From the NCBI GenBank assembly GCA_024231375.1, contig JAAEQP010001535.1, positions 1-7,684 of the forward strand: a stretch of DNA of 7,684 bases, given 5' to 3'. Under the pieces are notes generated by a model. That model was not told the origin of the DNA, did not search any database, and saw only the letters and a program-made list of their open reading frames with translations. A program made the translations under genes and the position numbers. The first letter of the stretch is position 1, and every line of letters begins with the position of its first letter. The stretch is from a bacterium (GTDB lineage: Bacteria; Hydrogenedentota; Hydrogenedentia; Hydrogenedentiales; SLHB01). Positions 5,360 through 7,684 of this stretch are shown in pieces.

Positions 5360-7684
5360 GCCGCCTCCCTGGGCGCGGAGCCACGATCTCGTCCCCGGGA
5401 CTTCAGCAATGCCCATGCGCAGAACAAGAGACTCCCTCCGAGCGCCACGCAGCTCGTCACCAGTCCAACGCGAAGGCTTGTGGGTCTGTAGACAAACTCG
5501 ACCGTATGGGATCCTTCGGGGATCAGTACGCCGCGGAACGCATAGTCGGCTGGGAAGATCTCCAATTCACGTTCGCCGTCCAACACGGCGCGCCAGCCAG
5601 GATAGAAAGCATCCGTCATGACAAGCGCGCAGGGCTGCTTGGCGTCCACTGAGATCCGAACAGAAGTTGAGCGCCTTTCCTCGATGCGGGCCGCGCCCGA
5701 CTGCGTGCCGGGCAAGGCGGGCAGTACTCCATCCGGTGGCGACTCGGTGAGCACGGTCCTCCTGAAATCAACAAGTCCGGACGTGAGTCGAGCGAAGAGG
5801 GCCTCCTCGTCAGGACATGCCTCGACCTCCCCCACCAGGAACGCGCGGGGCAAGGCACTGCGGTTCCGATTCACATCGATGTTGTCCACCGTGGTGACGT
5901 ATTCGAACTGGGAGTCCGGATCGTCCTTTGGAAGCACCCCGGGGGGATGGAGATAGAATTCGTTTGAGCAAAGGGGTTCGGCAATCGCCCAAGCGTTCGG
6001 ATGGCATTCATGGAAGAACCGCATGATCCGCAGCGGGAAGATGCCGTCATATCCCCAGAGTTGCTCGATCCCGTAGATGGACAGGAGACCGTGAGCGATG
6101 GGCGTGGCGCCAACGACGGTCCGCGTGGGATGGTCTTGGTCCTGCAAGAAGCGCGTCAGATCGGTGTCGGGGAATACCTGGTCGCGCGGTGCGGTCGGCA
6201 GATAATCGTGCGCCTGATACATTAGGTCGCCGAGCAGGACGACTAGGAAGCCTGCAGCCACAAGTTTGGGGCGTTGGGCCATCGAACCGACGATGAGGAT
6301 CGCCACACAAGCCGCCACCAAGCCGACTGCAACCGCTATCTGCCAACCAAGGTACCCGGACCATCCTTTCATGGCCAGCCAACCATGGTGCAACGAGTAG
6401 AGCCATCCCACGGCGAGCGCGACAGGGATTGCCGGTATCGCCAGACGCAGTAGCCGGAATGGTCTGCCAAGGTCCGAGCACCAGCGCTGCAAGCCGATTG
6501 CAGCCATCGCTGGAAGCGCAAACATGGCGAATACGCCGTGGTACAGGCCACGCATCGATGAGAACAGCGGAAGACGGCTGAGCGACGAGAAAGGCGGCAC
6601 CCCCAACGCCAGGAGGAGCGCCAACCCGCCAGGGATCGCGAACGCGATCGCTCGATGTCGGTCGATGCGATCCCACTTCCCCTTGGTGAGGAGCAATCCC
6701 ATGCCCATCCATACGGCAATTCCCGCATAGATTAGGCCAACGTAGTTCGAGTTTCGGTCGCTCCAGAAGATACCGTCGGGGGTAGCCCCGAAGAATCGCG
6801 GTACCCAGAGGGCGACGAAGGCCTGGGTTGGAACGAAGTACTTGTGCGTATCCGGGTCGGCACGAAAGGCCCACGTGTAGCTATGTCGGACATACTCGAG
6901 AAACGGAACGATCTGCGCGGCACACACAGTCAACGCGAGTGCCCACGCGCCACCCGCAGCGACAAGGGGCATCCAGAGGTGCTGTCCACGCGGGCGAAGC
7001 AGCGCCAGACGGATGAAGAAGTACAAACCTGCCATCAGGCACATGGCGAACGCCGTCTCGGGATGGCCCGCGAGCAGCAGAAGCGTTGCAGCCAAGGCGG
7101 TGGTGAAGAATCCGCTTCGATAGCGCCGGTTGAGTATCAGTTCCAATCCAATCAGGAAGATGGGCAACCAGCAGGTCACGTCGGGCAGTTGCCAATAGGA
7201 CCACAGTACGTTGAACCCGCTCAGCATCCACGCGACGGAAAGGAAAGCCGCGGGCAAGCGGTCGAGACGAATGAACCGTCCGTAGAGATATGCCGCAAAG
7301 CCGCACAGCCACAGTCTCAACAGAAGATAGATGGTCATGGCCACGGGCACATCGAGAAACGACATATGCAACAGATGGGGCGGATAGAATGGGGCGGATT
7401 GGAAGTTGGCGAGCAGCGGCATGCCGGTGTATTGGAGATGGTTCCAGACAGGCCATTCGCCCGCCTGAGCGGCGCGTTTCTGCAGCGCGTACCATGGCGC
7501 GAATTGGGTCAGATTCTCGAGGGTCGTGTTGTTGAGAGCGGGCGCGAAGTCCACAGGCGCGTGTTGGCGCCAGGGGTCAATCTCATAAAGGATGGTGCCC
7601 GGCATGGCAGCTTCACCCCGGAGAACGCCAGGAAACAGGACCGCCAACACGACCAAGAGCAGGACGCCGTGCCCTGCAAGCTCA
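5356..7684 (-). CDS. YfhO-family polytopic membrane protein, first tandem copy (gene A, N-terminus outside window)
   Basis: A putative GT-C-type glycosyltransferase of the membrane. The frame is open to the right edge: the last in-window codons read ELAGHGVLL, which align with ETLGHTVLL of copy B, so only about 15 to 25 N-terminal residues should be missing. The TTG at 7656 is an internal Leu, not the start. Counting from the Glu codon at 7683, 775 residues are present. Seen: first membrane segment about 6-22; outer loop with Glu34 and Asp36 (YEIDPWRQHAP) and Asp45; GEWPVWN at 75-81; a multi-spanning core to about 490; LAGHPETAF at 204-212; WVPRFFG at 293-299; an outer domain at about 495-735 with YGIEQLWGYDGIFP (537-550), PRAFLVG (612-618) and YPGWRA (694-699); a last membrane segment at about 738-760 and a charged tail. 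It keeps all acidic first-loop positions and so looks the most like an active GT-C enzyme of the three. Its stop TGA overlaps the ATG of gene B. The family call is firm; the sugar and acceptor are unknown. Confidence 0.92.
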   Translation of the reverse strand, partial: ELAGHGVLLLVVLAVLFPGVLRGEAAMPGTILYEIDPWRQHAPVDFAPALNNTTLENLTQFAPWYALQKRAAQAGEWPVWNHLQYTGMPLLANFQSAPFYPPHLLHMSFLDVPVAMTIYLLLRLWLCGFAAYLYGRFIRLDRLPAAFLSVAWMLSGFNVLWSYWQLPDVTCWLPIFLIGLELILNRRYRSGFFTTALAATLLLLAGHPETAFAMCLMAGLYFFIRLALLRPRGQHLWMPLVAAGGAWALALTVCAAQIVPFLEYVRHSYTWAFRADPDTHKYFVPTQAFVALWVPRFFGATPDGIFWSDRNSNYVGLIYAGIAVWMGMGLLLTKGKWDRIDRHRAIAFAIPGGLALLLALGVPPFSSLSRLPLFSSMRGLYHGVFAMFALPAMAAIGLQRWCSDLGRPFRLLRLAIPAIPVALAVGWLYSLHHGWLAMKGWSGYLGWQIAVAVGLVAACVAILIVGSMAQRPKLVAAGFLVVLLGDLMYQAHDYLPTAPRDQVFPDTDLTRFLQDQDHPTRTVVGATPIAHGLLSIYGIEQLWGYDGIFPLRIMRFFHECHPNAWAIAEPLCSNEFYLHPPGVLPKDDPDSQFEYVTTVDNIDVNRNRSALPRAFLVGEVEACPDEEALFARLTSGLVDFRRTVLTESPPDGVLPALPGTQSGAARIEERRSTSVRISVDAKQPCALVMTDAFYPGWRAVLDGERELEIFPADYAFRGVLIPEGSHTVEFVYRPTSLRVGLVTSCVALGGSLLFCAWALLKSRGRDRGSAPREAA
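5364..5368 (-). promoter_or_regulatory. Ribosome binding site of gene B inside the end of gene A
   Basis: GGAGG lies four bases before the ATG at 5359, within the last codons of gene A. The spacer is slightly short, but the match and the ATGA stop-start overlap make translational coupling of A and B likely. Confidence 0.6.

Noticed and set aside
6047..6874. Minus-strand 275-codon open frame within gene A
   Set aside because: Shadow frame of gene A, which has the conserved family motifs over the same stretch.
1..7684. CRISPR array, insertion sequence or tandem short repeats
   Set aside because: No regularly spaced repeats, transposase motifs or terminal inverted repeats were seen; the only large-scale repetition is the three paralogous genes.

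Overview
The window comes from a G+C-rich bacterium. All supported genes lie on the minus strand, so transcription runs from high to low coordinates. Good Shine-Dalgarno sequences (GGGAGG, GGAGG, AAGGAG) precede three start codons, and the one tRNA gene encodes its own CCA end. There is no marker gene for firm taxonomy. Runs of large YfhO-like membrane proteins in a G+C-rich genome made me think of an uncultivated or environmental lineage such as Hydrogenedentota or Planctomycetota, but this is a low-confidence guess.

Layout in the direction of transcription. From 7684 to 648 there are three tandem genes, called A, B and C here. Each encodes a polytopic membrane protein of about 780 residues of the YfhO family (GT-C-like, putative polyprenol-sugar-dependent glycosyltransferases). 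A enters from beyond the right edge and lacks only a short N-terminal piece. A and B overlap by the four bases ATGA. B and C are separated by two bases, with the Shine-Dalgarno of C inside the last codons of B. The three are clear paralogues with the same architecture and motif order, which points to repeated tandem duplication within one operon. From 647 to 544 is a short spacer with a candidate promoter and a hairpin. From 543 to 468 is a complete tRNA-Arg (anticodon CCG). From 467 to 78 is 390 bases with no convincing gene and two small perfect inverted repeats. From 77 to the left edge is the start of another gene: a strong ribosome binding site and an N-terminal signal peptide or membrane anchor that runs out of the window.

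How they may work together: A, B and C are probably made from one mRNA with coupled translation and act in the cytoplasmic membrane, with a shared C-terminal domain outside. In Bacillus and Listeria, YfhO-type proteins are needed for glycosylation of lipoteichoic acid. The acceptor here is unknown, and no polyprenyl-phosphate sugar synthase is visible. The most interesting observation is that the three copies differ at acidic positions of the first extracytoplasmic loop, where GT-C enzymes usually carry a catalytic acidic residue, which suggests division of labour or a non-catalytic member.
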